Shown here: positions 47,879-59,810 of the stretch, piece by piece
Layout of the letters: each line of letters opens with the position of its first letter
Numbering within the stretch: position 1 is the stretch's first letter
NCBI RefSeq assembly: GCF_949987515.2
Contig: NC_082687.1
Location: 114,929,838 to 114,993,837, forward strand
DNA from: Delphinus delphis
Lineage: Eukaryota > Chordata > Mammalia > Artiodactyla > Delphinidae
Direction of reading: 5' to 3'
DNA length: 64,000 bases
Notes under the pieces: model-generated
Database searches by the model: none
What the model was told of the DNA's origin: nothing
The model's input: only the letters and a program-made list of their open reading frames with translations
Made by a program: the position numbers and the translations under genes

Positions 47879-48741
47879 ATGAAGGAGCAAGGTAAAAACT
47901 TACAAGACCAAATAAATGAAGATGAAACAGGCAAGCCACGTGAAAAAGAAAACAGAGTAATGAGAGTAAAATTGATCCAAAATCTCACAAACAGAATGGA
48001 AAAATGCAAAAAACATTTAACAGGGAACTAGAAGAACTAAAGAGCAAACAAACAGTGACAAACAACACAATAACTGAAATTAAAAATTCTCTGGAAGGAA
48101 TCAATAGCAGAATAACTGAGGCAGAAAATGGATAAGTGAGCTGTAAGATAAAATGGTAGAAATAACTGCCAGGAAACAGAATTTTAAAAAAGAATGAAAA
48201 TAATTGAGGACAGTCTCAGAGACATCTGGGACAACATTAAATGCACCAACATTAAAATTATAGGGGTCCCAGAAGAAGACGAGAAAAAGAAAGGGTCTGA
48301 GAAAATATTTGCGGAGATTATAATCGAAAACTTCCCGAACATGGGAAAGGAAATAGTCAATCAAGTCCAGGAAGTTCAGGGAGTCACATACAGGATAAAC
48401 ACAAAGAGAAACACACCAAGACACATATTAATCAAACTATCAAAACTTAAAGACAAAGAAAATATATTAAAAGCAGCAAGGGAAAAGCAACAAATAACAT
48501 ACAAGGGAATCCCCATAAGGTTAACAGCTGATCTTTCATCAGAAACTCTGCAAGCCAGAAGGGAGTGGCAGGACATATTTAAAGTGATGAAAGGGAAGAA
48601 ACTACAACCAAGATTATTCTACCCAGCAAGGATCTCATTCAGATTCGATGAAGAAATCAAAAGCTTTACAGACAAGCAAAAGCTATGAGAATTCAGCACC
48701 ACCAAACCAGCTTTACAGCAAATGCTAAAGGAACTTCTCTA
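47879..48741 (+). pseudogene. L1 ORF1, degraded
   Basis: The ATG at 47879 starts MKEQGKNLQDQ, equivalent to an internal Met of the intact ORF1. An early in-frame stop occurs near 48030. The C-terminal two thirds remain open from 48194 to 48688 and keep the IIGVPEEDEKKKG, TPRHILIKLSK, IPIRLTADLSSETLQARREW and LFYPARISF blocks. A premature TGA at 48686-48688 replaces an expected Arg codon 17 codons before the normal end. Confidence 0.85.
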
Positions 48742-48812
48742 GGCGAGAAACACAAGAGAAGAAAAAGACCCACAAAAACAAATCCAAATCAATTAAGAAA
48801 ATAGTAATAGGA

Positions 48813-51800
48813 ACATATATATTGATAATTACCTTGAATGTAAATGGAGTAAATGCTTCAACCAAAAGACACAGACTGGCTGAATGGATGCAAAAACAAG
48901 ACCCGTATATACGCTGTCTACAAGACACCCACTTCAGACCTAGGGACACATACAGACTGAAAGTGAAAGGATGGAAAAAGATATTCCATGCAAATGGAAA
49001 TCACAAGAAAGCTAGAGTAGCAATACTCATATCAGATAAAATAGACTTTAAAATAAAGACCGTTACAAGAGATAAGGAAGGACACTACATAATGATCAAG
49101 GGATCAATCCAAGAAGAAAACATAACAATTATAAATATTTATGCACCCAACATAGGAGCACCTCAATACATAAGTCAAATGCTAACAGCCATAAATGGAG
49201 AAATTGACATTAACACAATAATAGTGAGGGACTTTAACATCCCACTTACACCAATAGATTATCCAGACAGAAAATTAATAAGGAAACACAAGCTTTAAAT
49301 GACACAATAGACCAAATAGACTTAATTGATATTTTTAGGACATTCCACCTGAAAGCAAAAGAATACACTTTCTTCTCAAGTGCACGTGGAATGTTCTCCA
49401 GAATAGATCACATTTTGGGTCACAAATCAAACTTTGGAAAATTTAAAAAAATTGAAATCATATCAAGCATCTTTTCCGACCACAATGCTATGAGATTAGA
49501 AATCAATTACAGGGGAAAAGAAAACAGTAGAAAACACAAATACATGGAGGCTAACCAATGCACTGCTAAATAACCAAGAGATCACTGAAGAAATCAAAGA
49601 GGAAATAAAAAAAATACCTAGAGACAAATGACAATGAAAACACGACAATCCAAAACCTATGGGATGCAGAAAAAGCAGTTCTAAGAGGGAAGTTCGTAGC
49701 AATTCAAGCTCACCTCAAGAAACCAGAAAAATATCAAATAAACAATCTAACCTTACACGTAAAGCAACTTGAAAAAGAAGACCAAGGAAAACCCAAAATT
49801 AGTAGAAGGAAAGAAATCATACAGATCAGAGTAGAAATAAATGAAATAGAAACAAAGAAAACAATAGTAAAGATCAATAAAGCTAAAAGATGATTCTTTG
49901 AGAAGATAAACAAAATTGATAAACCTTTAGACAGACTCACCAAGAAAAAAAGGGAGACGACTCAAATCAATAAAATTAGAAATGAAAAAGGAGAGATTAC
50001 AAATGACACCTCAGAAATACAAAAATCATAAAAGACTACTACAAGCAACTATATGCCAATAAAATAGACAATCTGAAAGAAATGGACAAATTCTTCGAAA
50101 AGTACAACCTTCCAAGATTGAACCAGGAAGAATTAGAAAATATAAACAGATCAATCACAGGTAATGAAATTGAAACTGTAATTAAAAATCCTTCAACAAA
50201 CAAAAGTTCAGGACCAGATGGCTTCACAGGTGAATTCTATCAAACATTTAGAGAAGAGCTAACAGCTGTCCTTCTCAAACTCTTCTGAAAATTGCAAAGG
50301 CGGGAACACTCCCAAACTCGTTCTACAAAGACACCATCATCCTGAAAGCAAAACCAGCAAAGATATCACAAAAAAAGAAAATTATAGACCAAGGTCACTG
50401 ATGAACATAGACGTAAAAATCATCCACAAAATACTAGCAAACAGAATCCAACAACACATTAAAAGGATCATATACCATGATCAAGTGGGATTTATCTCAG
50501 GGATGGAAGGATTCTTCAATATAATCAAAACAATCAATGTGATACACCATATTAGCAAACTAAAGAATAAAAACCATATGATCATCTCAATAGATGCAGA
50601 AAAATCTTTTGACAAAATTCAACACCATTTTATGATAAAAACTCTCCAGAAAGTGGGCATAGAGGGAACCTACCTCAACATAATAAAAGCCATATACAAG
50701 AAAACCCACAGCAAACATCATTCTCAATGGTGAAAAACTGAAAACATTTCCTCTAAGATCAGGAATAAGACAAGGATGTCGACTCTCCCCACTGTTATTC
50801 AGCATAGTATTGGAAGTTCTAGCCACAGCAATCAGAGAAGAAAAAGAAATAAAAGGAATCCAAATTGGAAATGAAGAAGTAAAACTATCACTGTTTGCAG
50901 ATGACATGATACTATACATAGAAAATCCTAAAGATGCCACCAGAAAACTACTAGAGCTAATCAATGAATTTGGTAAGTTTTCAGGATACAAAATTAATGC
51001 ACAGAAATCTCTTGCATTCCTATACACTAACAACAAAAGATCAGAAAGATAAATTAAGGAAATGATCCCATTTACCATCGCAACAAAAAGAATAAAATAC
51101 CAGGAATAAACCTACCTAAGGAGGCAAAAAGCCTGTACTCAAAAAACTATAAAACACTGATGAAAGAAATCAAGGATAACATAAAAAGATGGAGACATAT
51201 TTTTATGTCTCCCTGATTGGAAGAATCAATATTGTGAAAATGACTATACTACCCAGAGCACTCGACAGGTTCAATGCAATGCCTATCAAATTACCAATGG
51301 CATTTTTCACAGAACTAGAACAAGAAATTTTACAATTTGTATGGAAACACAAAAGACCCTGAATAGCCAAAGCAATCTTGAGAAAGAAAAACGGAGCTGG
51401 AGGAATCAGGCTCCCTGACTTCACACTATACTACAAAGCTACAGTAAGCAAGACAGTATGGTACTGGCACAAAAACAGAAACATAGATCAGTGGAACAAG
51501 ATAGAAAGCTCAGAGATAAATCCATGCACATATGGTCACCTTATCTTTGACAAAGCAGGCAACAATATAAAATGGAGAAAAGACAGCCTCTTCAATAAGT
51601 GGTGCTGGGAACACTGGACAGCTACATGTAAAAGAATGAAATTAGAACACTTCCTAACACCATACACAAAAATAAAGTCAAAATGGATTAAGACCTAAAT
51701 GTAAAGCCAAACACTATAAAACTCTTAGAGGAAAACGTAGACAGAACACTCTATGACATAAATCACAGCAAGATTCTTTTTGACCCACCTCCTAGAATAA

Positions 51801-52634
51801 TGGAAATAAAAATAAACAAATGGGACCTAATGAAACTTAAAAGCTTTTGCACAGCAAAGGAAACCATAACAAGACAAAAAGACAACCCTCAGAGTGGGAG
51901 AAAATATTTGCAAATGAAGCAACTGACAAAGGATTAATCTCCAAAATAAATACAAGCAGCTCATGCAGTTCAATATCATAAAAACAAACAACCCAGTCCA
52001 AAAATGGGCAGAAGACCTAAATAGACATTTCTCCAAAGAAGATATATAGGTGGCCAAGAAATGCATGAAAAGAAACTCAACATCACTAATCATTAGAGAA
52101 ATGCAAATCAAAAACACAGTGAGGTATCACCTCACACAGGTTAGAATGCCCATCATCAAAATATCTACCAACAGTAAATGCTGGAGAGGGTGTTGAGGAA
52201 AGAGAACCCTCCTGTACTGTTGGTGGGAATGTAAATTGATACAGCCACTAAGGAGAACAGTATGGAGTTTCCTCAAAAACTAAAAATAGTTCTACCATAT
52301 GACCCAGCAATCCCACTACTGGGCATATACCCAGAGAAAACTATATTTCAAAAGATACATGTACCGCAGTGTTCATTGCAGCACTATTTTCAACAGCTCG
52401 GACATGGCAACCTGAATGTCCATCAACAGATGAATGGATAAAGAAGATGTGGCACATATATACAATGGAATATTACTCAACCATAAAAAGGAATGAAATT
52501 GAGTTATCTTTAGTGAGATATCTTTAGTGAGGTGGTTGGACCTAGAATCTGTCATACAGAGTGAAGTATGACAGAATGAAGTTAAATCAGAAAGAAAAAC
52601 AAATACCATATGCTAACGCATATATATGGAATTT
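48813..52634 (+). pseudogene. L1 ORF2, degraded
   Basis: Endonuclease to C-terminus is present but split into many open pieces (48822-49298, 49391-49573, 50082-50288, 50401-50733, 50810-51052, 51378-51698). The endonuclease motif expected as LQETHF reads LQDTHF, so the active-site Glu is replaced by Asp, and VGDFN reads VRDFN. The reverse transcriptase FADD motif is retained ([15 protein letters not shown] in the 50810 piece). The C-terminal region continues to about 52630, where the original stop is shifted by an extra T. Non-functional. Confidence 0.88.
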
Positions 52635-52998
52635 TAAAAAGTGGTACTGATGAACGTAGTGGCAGAGCCGGAATAATGAAGCAGATGTAGAGAACAGACT
52701 TGAGGGCATGGGTTGGGGAAGAGGAACCTGGGATGAAATGAGTGAGTAGCCTTGACTTATATACACTAGCAAGTATAAAATGGTTGGCTAGTGGGAAGCT
52801 GCTGCATAGCACAGGGAGATCAGGTTAGTGCTTTGTGACCATCAAGAGGGATGGGTTAGGGAAGCTCAAGAGGGAAGCAATATGGGGATATATATATACA
52901 CACAGCTGATTCACTTTGTGTACAGCAGAAACTAACATAACATTGTAAAACATTTATGCTCTAAGAAAGATGTGAAAAAAAATAAAAGTCTATTTGTC

Positions 52999-53690
52999 TT
53001 CATAATTATTAAAAAACAGAGAAAGCCAACTAGAGAAGGTGATATTTGAGAAAAGACCTAAGGAAGTGAAGGAGTGAACATGAAGATATCTAGGGGATGA
53101 AATCCCAGGCTGAGAAAACAAAACAAAGTCTTTCAATCAAGAATCTCCTTGAAATGTGACATTAAAGCATAATGATCAGAGTAGCTGAGGTATGCTGAAT
53201 TCAATTGTGGCCACTGGGATAGTCTGCTGGTTATAACTCTAATTCTAAAGAGCTATTCATTTCCAAACTAGTATTTAATAATTTGCCCTAATTCATGGTT
53301 ATGAATGGGCTCTTTTTTCATTAATTGTTATGAGAACAACACAATAGTGTCTAAGAAGCAATCAGTATTATTATCAGTGTATAATAATATTCATTGAAAC
53401 AATAAGCAGCTATTATTGAGACTCTCCAGAGGTAGGGCTAAGAAATTTATTGGGGATCATTATCGTACAAGTGAAGTCAAAGAGTAAGAAGAGAAGAGGG
53501 CCAAAGATGGAACCTAGGAAAGCACTAACCTTTAGAGGGTTGAGGAAATAGAAATAAAGCAGTGAAATGCTATTAGAAGGAGCTGCCAGAGATATGGAGA
53601 CAAATCAGAAGAGAGTGACACTTTGTCATTTGAGGGTTGACCAACACTCATCATTCAGTGGGGGAAGTGTGAGTAGTAAATTCTAAAAAG
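52999..53690. other. Anonymous intergenic DNA
   Basis: No assignable gene or repeat. Confidence 0.5.
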
Positions 53691-53705
53691 AAAAAAAAAG
53701 TGTAG

Positions 53706-53906
53706 TGCTTCCCTGGTGGTGCAGTGGTTGAGAGTCTGCCTGCCGATTGCCGATGTAGGGGACACGGGTTCGTGCCCCAGTCCGGGAAGATCCCACGTGC
53801 CGTGGAGCAGCTGGGCCCGTGAGCCATGGCTGCTGAGCCTGCACGTCCGGAGCCTGTGCTCTGCAACAGGAGAGGCCACAACAGTGAGAGGCCCGCATAC
53901 AGGAAA
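53706..53906 (+). mobile_element. CHR-2-type tRNA-Glu-derived SINE
   Basis: It starts 'tgcttccctggtggtgcag', carries the B-box-like 'gggttcgtgcccc', and ends in an A tail. The A-rich duplication aaaaaaaaagtgtag flanks it at 53691-53705 and 53907-53921. A small internal duplication (gccgattgccgatg near 53742-53755) distinguishes this copy. Confidence 0.92.
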
Positions 53907-53921
53907 AAAAAAAAAGTGTAG

Positions 53922-55479
53922 AATTGAAAGTCCAACTACAAGGTTTTGAGATAAAGTTTTGGAAATAAGAAAAGATACAAAACTAATTTTATTTTCAAAA
54001 ATATGGATATCATTAGGATCAATAAGCTTTTATAGAATTATTCTATTAGAGTCTCTCTTACTAATTCACTTTTCAAATTATAATCCATAAGCTAAGCAGT
54101 TTCTCACCTACTTATTTGTAGAATGGACCTTAAAGGCACTTAGAATGAAGAATATCTGATACCTATAGAGAGAGACTAAATATGGTTATATAAGTCCTCT
54201 ATGATGGATAAATATGTTAGTCTTCTTTTCCTATAGAAAAACATTAAGCAGGTAGTTCTAATTTTCTTTGTATCTTCTAGATATGTTTCTATGACAGAAA
54301 CATTAAGAAAACTACATTACTTCATGGGTAAGACAGTGGGTAAGACAGCACCTGGAATGATTATAAATTTTAAAAGGATTGTAACTTTTGAGCTGAGATT
54401 CTAAAACCAAATTTCAGATAATGAGAAAAAGATAAAAGCTTCTCAAGAAGAGAAACCTATCAATCAAAAATATCCTAAGCTCAAAACATCTTATAAAATT
54501 AATAATATTCAGAGTATTCATGCAAGGTGTTAACTGGGTCTCTTCACTCCAGCTAGGTTCAAAAAAAGAGCCCCTTAGCTTCTAGCAAGGTGATAATTAT
54601 ACTCATTCTTATAAAATGAAATGACTATACGTGGGTTGAAAATTCTTTGCACTTGGCTAGACAAATGCCGAATGGAAATCAGTGAAGTATAATGAGGGAG
54701 AATAGAATTAGGACAATGAAATTTATAACTATACATAATTAGCATTATAACAACCTCTTATTTGTGAATAATTAGTAGTTTTGTGGTAGGTTGATAATTA
54801 TTAAGTTTTAATCATAGAGTTGCTTTAGCTTTATTCTCCATTAACAAGAATTTTGATTGCTGTGTTAATTGTCTTTTCTTGTGAAAGTATTCATTTGATT
54901 TCTTCTGACCATTTAATTTAAATCTTTATGAAATAAAATGTCTTTCTAAAGTTTTCAATTATTTTCTAAATATGGGATTTTCAGTGATTTGTACTATCTT
55001 TTTTAGCAAATGGCTTTTATAATTCATTCTTGGGTCTTTTATTTTGCTAATTCTAGTCATCAACTTTTTCTTTGGTGCCTTACTATCATATTTTAATAGC
55101 CATTTTTTTCCCTTCATTTTACACTACACTTCCTGTTTTGCCATTGGACACAAGCAGTTGTAAAGATGCAGGAAACACTGTTTTCAGCAGCAACAACTTG
55201 TATATTTGTCCCCTACAGATATTGCAGTGAATGGGGCTTTCCCAGACCATTGTGAGAGGGGTCAGGTAGTGACAGTGTTCTAGAGATGGAACTTTTGGAG
55301 GATCTCCACTCTTCCTCCTGTGCTTGCAAGGCTGCTGATCTTAACAGCTGCGATGATAATGAGACTGCTGGCTTTCAAGGCTGTGGCAGACCTGAGAAGA
55401 GGATGGAAGTATGCTGCAAACCCAGATGTGTTTTCCACATTTCAGCAGAGATTCTCGGATAAACACTCCTCAGATGGTT
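53922..55479. other. Anonymous AT-rich intergenic DNA
   Basis: There is no recognisable gene. 55140-55480 is less AT-rich and may include part of another old element (for example 'ggctttcccagaccattgtg'), but I could not assign it. Confidence 0.45.
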
Positions 55480-56184
55480 GAAGATGTAGTGGAAGTAGCA
55501 AGAGAACTGGAATTAGAAGTGGCGCCTGAAATGTGACTGAACTGCTGCAATCTGATGATAAAACTTTAATGGATAAGGGGTTACTTATGGATGAGCAGAG
55601 CAAGTGGTTTCTTCAGATGGAATCAACTCCTTGTGAAGATTCTGTAAGAATTGTTGAAATGACAATAAAAGATTTAGAATATTACATAAACTTAGTTGAT
55701 GAAACAGTGGCAGAGTTTGAGAAGCTTGACTCCAATTTTGAAAGAAGTTCTAGTGTGGTTGAAAATGCTATCAAACAGCATTGCATGCTACAGAGAAATC
55801 ATCCATGAAAGGAAGAGTCAATTGATGTGGCAAATTCCACTGTTGTCTTATTTTAAGAAATTGCCACAGACACACCATCCTTCAGTAACCGTCATGCTGA
55901 TCAACCAGTAGCCATCAACATCAAGGCAAGAGCTTCTGTCAGCAAAAAGATTATAATCAGCTGAAGCCTCCAATGATGGTTAGCTTCTTGTTAGCAATAA
56001 AGTATTTTTAATTAAGGTGTGTACATTTTTTAGACATACTGTTATTGTGCACTTAATCAATATTATAGTGTAAACATAACTCATATACAGTGGGAAATCA
56101 AAAAAAGTTGTATTACTTTATTTTGATATTAGCTTTATTGTGGTGGTCAGGAGCTAAACTGGCAGTATCTCTGAAATATGCCTA
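55480..56184 (+). mobile_element. Tigger1 DNA transposon, 3' part
   Basis: The C-terminal transposase coding sequence and the 3' terminal region of Tigger1 are present: 'gttagcttcttgttagcaat', 'aattaaggtgtgtacat', 'agtgtaaacataact', then the terminal inverted repeat near 56133-56184 ending 'tatctctgaaatatgcct'. The 5' half is absent. It belongs to the same family as the copy at 26704-27195, in opposite orientation. Confidence 0.82.
55533..55911 (+). pseudogene. Tigger1 transposase C-terminal remnant
   Basis: The DDE-type mariner-like (pogo/Tigger) transposase C-terminus survives in two overlapping frames. 55533-55808 begins [16 protein letters not shown] and includes [19 protein letters not shown] and [20 protein letters not shown]. 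The end continues in the next frame ([16 protein letters not shown] ... LLSYFKKLPQTHHPS) after a one-base shift near 55750-55770. The catalytic domain is missing, so it cannot act. Tigger transposons have been domesticated several times in mammals, but nothing here suggests that. Confidence 0.78.
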
Positions 56185-57430
56185 TATGCCCAATAATTTG
56201 CCATTACTTTCTCTCTCCTGAGATTGAAAAAAGAGGGTTTAGAAAATGTCAAAAATCTTATTATAAAATTTATTTGCTTCATCATTTTCTTTTAAATAAT
56301 AATGATCTTATCCTCAGCTTTAAAAGGCATGATATTTTAGCTATTCTATATATAGAATATACCCCTGAGGAATATGTACTCTTGAGAGTTACCACTCTAG
56401 CAACCATTTGAATTCATATCCAACATTAATATGGCACTATCAATTTGGTGAGGAAAGCTTTTTATTTCATCCATCATCCAAACACTGTGAATATCAACTC
56501 AAGAACTTGGATGTTACTCTAAATCTTCCAAACAAAAAAGTATTTAATCCGGGGAGTTGGTTATCAAAAGTAGTCGAAGGACTGGAAGAGCAAAAGACTG
56601 AAGAGTATGTTAACCCCAAATCCAGAACTCAGATAGCAGATGTCACCTTGAAGGATCCCTTTGGTCAGCACTACAAGAGTCACTGCCTCAAGCATATGTC
56701 TTCTACCTCATCTTATTTCCTCTAATCTCATATGATTGCCTCCCCTTTTCAGACCTCAAGGGAGCATACACTGGCAAAGAAGTCTGGCAAATATATTTGA
56801 TGGGAAAGGGAGAAGCAGAATCCCTAGCATATGTAACGATGACACAAGGCCCTATGATTTTTATGCTATATACATATTTGCCTCAAAAAACCAAAGCAAG
56901 AACAAAAAACTATATATATTTTATTTATATGGGATAAAAGTATGCAAGATGCCCTCAAAAAATAAATGGATTAAAAGAAAAATGATGCAACAATTTCAGT
57001 TGTCTGAATAAACTGGGCTGTTATGTGATAAAAATTTCTTATCACTAGAAGTGTTCAAGCAGGATATGGTCATAGATCCAAACCTAGAAATATCCCTTCC
57101 CCTGGTATTTAAGCCCTATGATTCCAAAAAGTCACATGTTTCCAAAACTCCTCAAGATTCATATAATTTCTCTTTGCACAACCACTCTGACTATCCTTCC
57201 AGTCTTGCCTTCAGTAAACCACAACTAATACTATTGGACCAGGTATCTTCAGGTCTCAAAAAACAAATATATAATATTCAAAGTAAAACTGTGGTCTTCC
57301 CTATTCCATGTTCCAGAGCTAACTGGTTTTGTTATTGGTTTTTCTATCCTAAAAATTAGCACCACAACATACTCAATTATTCAAGAGAGAACTCTATAAA
57401 TTAAGCTTATATATTCCCTTCCCATACCCT
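56185..57430. other. Anonymous intergenic DNA
   Basis: Several open frames of 77-105 codons (56178-56411, 56408-56725, 56736-57011, 57051-57359) lie head to tail on the plus strand. None shows a domain, and they have no splice-site structure I can support. Confidence 0.45.
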
Positions 57431-57434
57431 ATAT

Positions 57435-57645
57435 CCACTGCATCAGTGAGTCTTGTTGATTGTAACCGCAAACTATATATTGAATTCTTCCTTTCTCTTC
57501 ATTTCTATGGCCACTAACCTAGTAAAAGCCTCATAATTTCTCACATAGACTATGGAAACAGGTGTTCCAAATAACTTAATTGCTATTTTTATGTATCCTC
57601 TCAAAATTTTTTAGAAACATTTATATATTATTGTCTCTCACACGT
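57435..57645 (+). repeat. L2-like relic, left part
   Basis: 'ctggccactaacctagtaaaagcc' type wording and 'tctcacatagactatggaaac' follow the order of the old mammalian L2-type 3' region. It is diverged and appears to continue at 58140 after an interruption. Confidence 0.4.
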
Positions 57646-57654
57646 ATAAAGTAT

Positions 57655-58130
57655 TCCATTTTATATCAGTGAGCTATTGATATGTAATAAAGCACCACAT
57701 AATTTAACAGCTTAAAAGAACAAGAATTGTTTATTTCTTACGTTTGCTCACCCATGCTCAGCTCAGAAGTCTCATTTATGCTCAGCATTGGTCTGGCTAA
57801 ATGGCTTTGTGGATCTTGATTGAGCTCTGTCAACCAAGATGCTCAGAGCCTCAGCTGGAACAACTGAGCTGTCTTGGCTGTGTTTCCTGTGATTCCTTAT
57901 TATGCAGACAACTAGCTAAGGCATATTACCATGACAAAAGTAGAAGAGCAAAAGAGTGTCAAAATACACAAGGCTCTTGAGGCCCAGGCTTATAATTTGC
58001 CCAAGGCCATTCCAGACTCAAACCATGGGAAATTATTCTACTTTTTGATAGGAGGAGTGGCAAAGTCCTAACAAAAAAGGCACAGTTATTTAAAGAGTAA
58101 ATAATTAGGCACTTCTTTTGCAGCTTGCCA
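57655..58130. repeat. Old interspersed repeat, family unassigned, possibly inserted in L2
   Basis: 'cagtgagctattgatatgta', 'aataaagcaccacataattt' and 'gcttaaaagaacaagaattg' open a typical old mammalian repeat. 'ggctcttgaggcccaggct' and 'ttttgataggaggagtggca' near 57970-58065 mark its later part. I cannot name the family. Confidence 0.4.
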
Positions 58131-58139
58131 GACATGGGT

Positions 58140-58400
58140 TCCCAAATCACTCACGATAAAATCCAAACACCTTAATGACCTACCAGCCCCTCTATTATCT
58201 GGTTTCTGTCTATCTCTTCAACTTTATCTCATGTAACTCTCCCCCAACACACATTATGATCCATCCAGTCTACTCTTATTTCATTTTCTCAGAGGGTCAA
58301 CATCTTCCAACTCAGGAACTCTATACATATTGTGTATGCTCCTTGAGTGTGCTTTTTCTGTTTCACATGACTGGAAATATATTTGCTTTAGGATTCATCA
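58140..58400 (+). repeat. L2 relic, right part
   Basis: 'aaaatccaaacaccttaatg acctaccagcccctctatta' and 'ctgtctatctcttcaacttt atctcatgtaactctcccc' match the L2 3' region well in order and wording. The 182-codon open frame beginning at 58175 overlaps it and is not a gene. Confidence 0.6.
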
Positions 58401-58900
58401 TGATTATCGTAATTTCTCTAAAAGTTTGTTCGTCCGATTATGAAAACAAATGTCAAACACATGTACACACAATTATTTTTATTCCAAGACATTTTTGTTA
58501 TTTACATCATTTATTAAAATATATAATTTTAAAATTAAACTCAGTGTCTTTTTTCTCTACTAAAAATCACAATGAAGACATTGATGATTTCTTCTTCTCT
58601 TTCCTTCTCATTTTTCTTTATTTTCTCTTTCTATTTCTTGCTTACCTCTTCTTCATCCATCTTTTTCTAATTGTATTCTCATATCCAAAGAAAAGTATCT
58701 TTTACATTGATAATATTGAATAAACACTGATTAAGTGAACAAATAAATGATAGAGCCATCAGTAGTAAATTAGGTGTCTACATTCAACACAAATTTATAT
58801 TCAGATGTTACAATTTTTAAATAAAATGCTTAGAAGACTACTCCAGTTTTTACATGTTTTCAATTATGATTAAGGATAATTATTTCAATGTAACTGTTAA
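58401..58900. other. Anonymous AT-rich DNA
   Basis: Pyrimidine-rich and AT-rich. No feature is assignable. Confidence 0.45.
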
Positions 58901-59810
58901 TTTTTTTTCTTTTTATAAGGCATTTCTTCATATATTTAAGAAGCTGTTAATGTTGAAGTTCACCATTTGAGGTAAGGTTTCTTTTTGTTCTGGCAGTTTT
59001 ACCATTTTCCCCTCACATTGGTTTTCACCACACATATTTTAGTATGCCTCAGTGTAATTTTCTTTGTATATATTCTGTTTGAGATCTACAGAACTTCCTG
59101 AAAATCTTCATTCATATTTTTCTTCAATTTTGAAAATAGACTTTATCTGTATTAATATTCTCAACACTTTTCTTATCTGGGGACTACAATTACACATTTT
59201 ATTCACCATTGTTGCTGAATCCTCTTTGTAGTTCAAGCTATTTGGGATATTCCATCATTTTTATCCCTTTCTGTTCTGCAAATTTTGTATTTGTATTGAT
59301 GTAATATTCCAGTTCACTAATCTGTAGTTTTCACTGTCAATCTGCTCTTAAAATCATAAAACAAATCCTTAAATTTATATATTTGATTTTTTTTATTTCT
59401 AGAAGGAATATTTGTTTCATGTTTATATATTCTTATTTTCTAGTGAAATTCTTTATATTTTAAAATATTTCTCATATTTTTCTGTATTTACTTGAATAGT
59501 ATAATGATATTCTTTCAGTGTCCTTGACAGCCAAACTGATATCTGGATCACCTATGAAGTAGTTTTTATTTTCTGTGCTTTCTCTGGTTTTGCTTTTTTG
59601 TGGTTTTGCTCATATTCTTAACATGTATAGTGATTTTTTTCAAATCCCAAAGATTATATATGAAAAAGTTGCACAAGTTCAGGATAATCTCTTTCCCTGG
59701 CAGAGTTTACCCTTCCCTTCTTTGGTCAAGTAGAGTATGTCTGGTTACTTTCCCAACCAGAGATTGTGGTGATTTGAGACTAATTTGCAGTTCTAGGGGA
59801 GCCCAGTCTA
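58900..59810 (-). repeat. Ancient L1M/HAL1-type relic
   Basis: The plus strand shows the reverse complement of old L1 ORF1 and upstream sequence: 'tcaacacttttcttatctgg', 'ccttgacagccaaactgatatc' and 'tggatcacctatgaagtag'. No open frame remains. Boundaries and family are by eye. Confidence 0.45.

Larger units (their letters stand above)
46925..52983 (+). mobile_element. Old, nearly full-length L1, plus strand
   Basis: About 6.1 kb in the order 5' UTR (46925-47878), ORF1 (47879-48741), ORF2 (about 48813-52634), 3' UTR and A-rich tail near 52977. The 5' UTR has a C-rich part and a T-rich part and is interrupted by a SINE. Both ORFs contain many stops and frameshifts. It lies in opposite orientation to the L1 at 3742-10433 and is clearly related to it by protein sequence. 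The 5' boundary relies on a diverged 15 bp duplication. Confidence 0.85.

Noticed and set aside
56178..57359. Run of four plus-strand open frames suggestive of a multi-exon gene
   Set aside because: No recognisable domain, no supported splice sites, and ordinary AT-rich codon make-up. Chance is the simpler explanation.
58175..58723. 182-codon hydrophobic plus-strand frame
   Set aside because: Its start overlaps an L2 relic and its end is a pyrimidine-rich low-complexity stretch that produces Phe/Leu runs.
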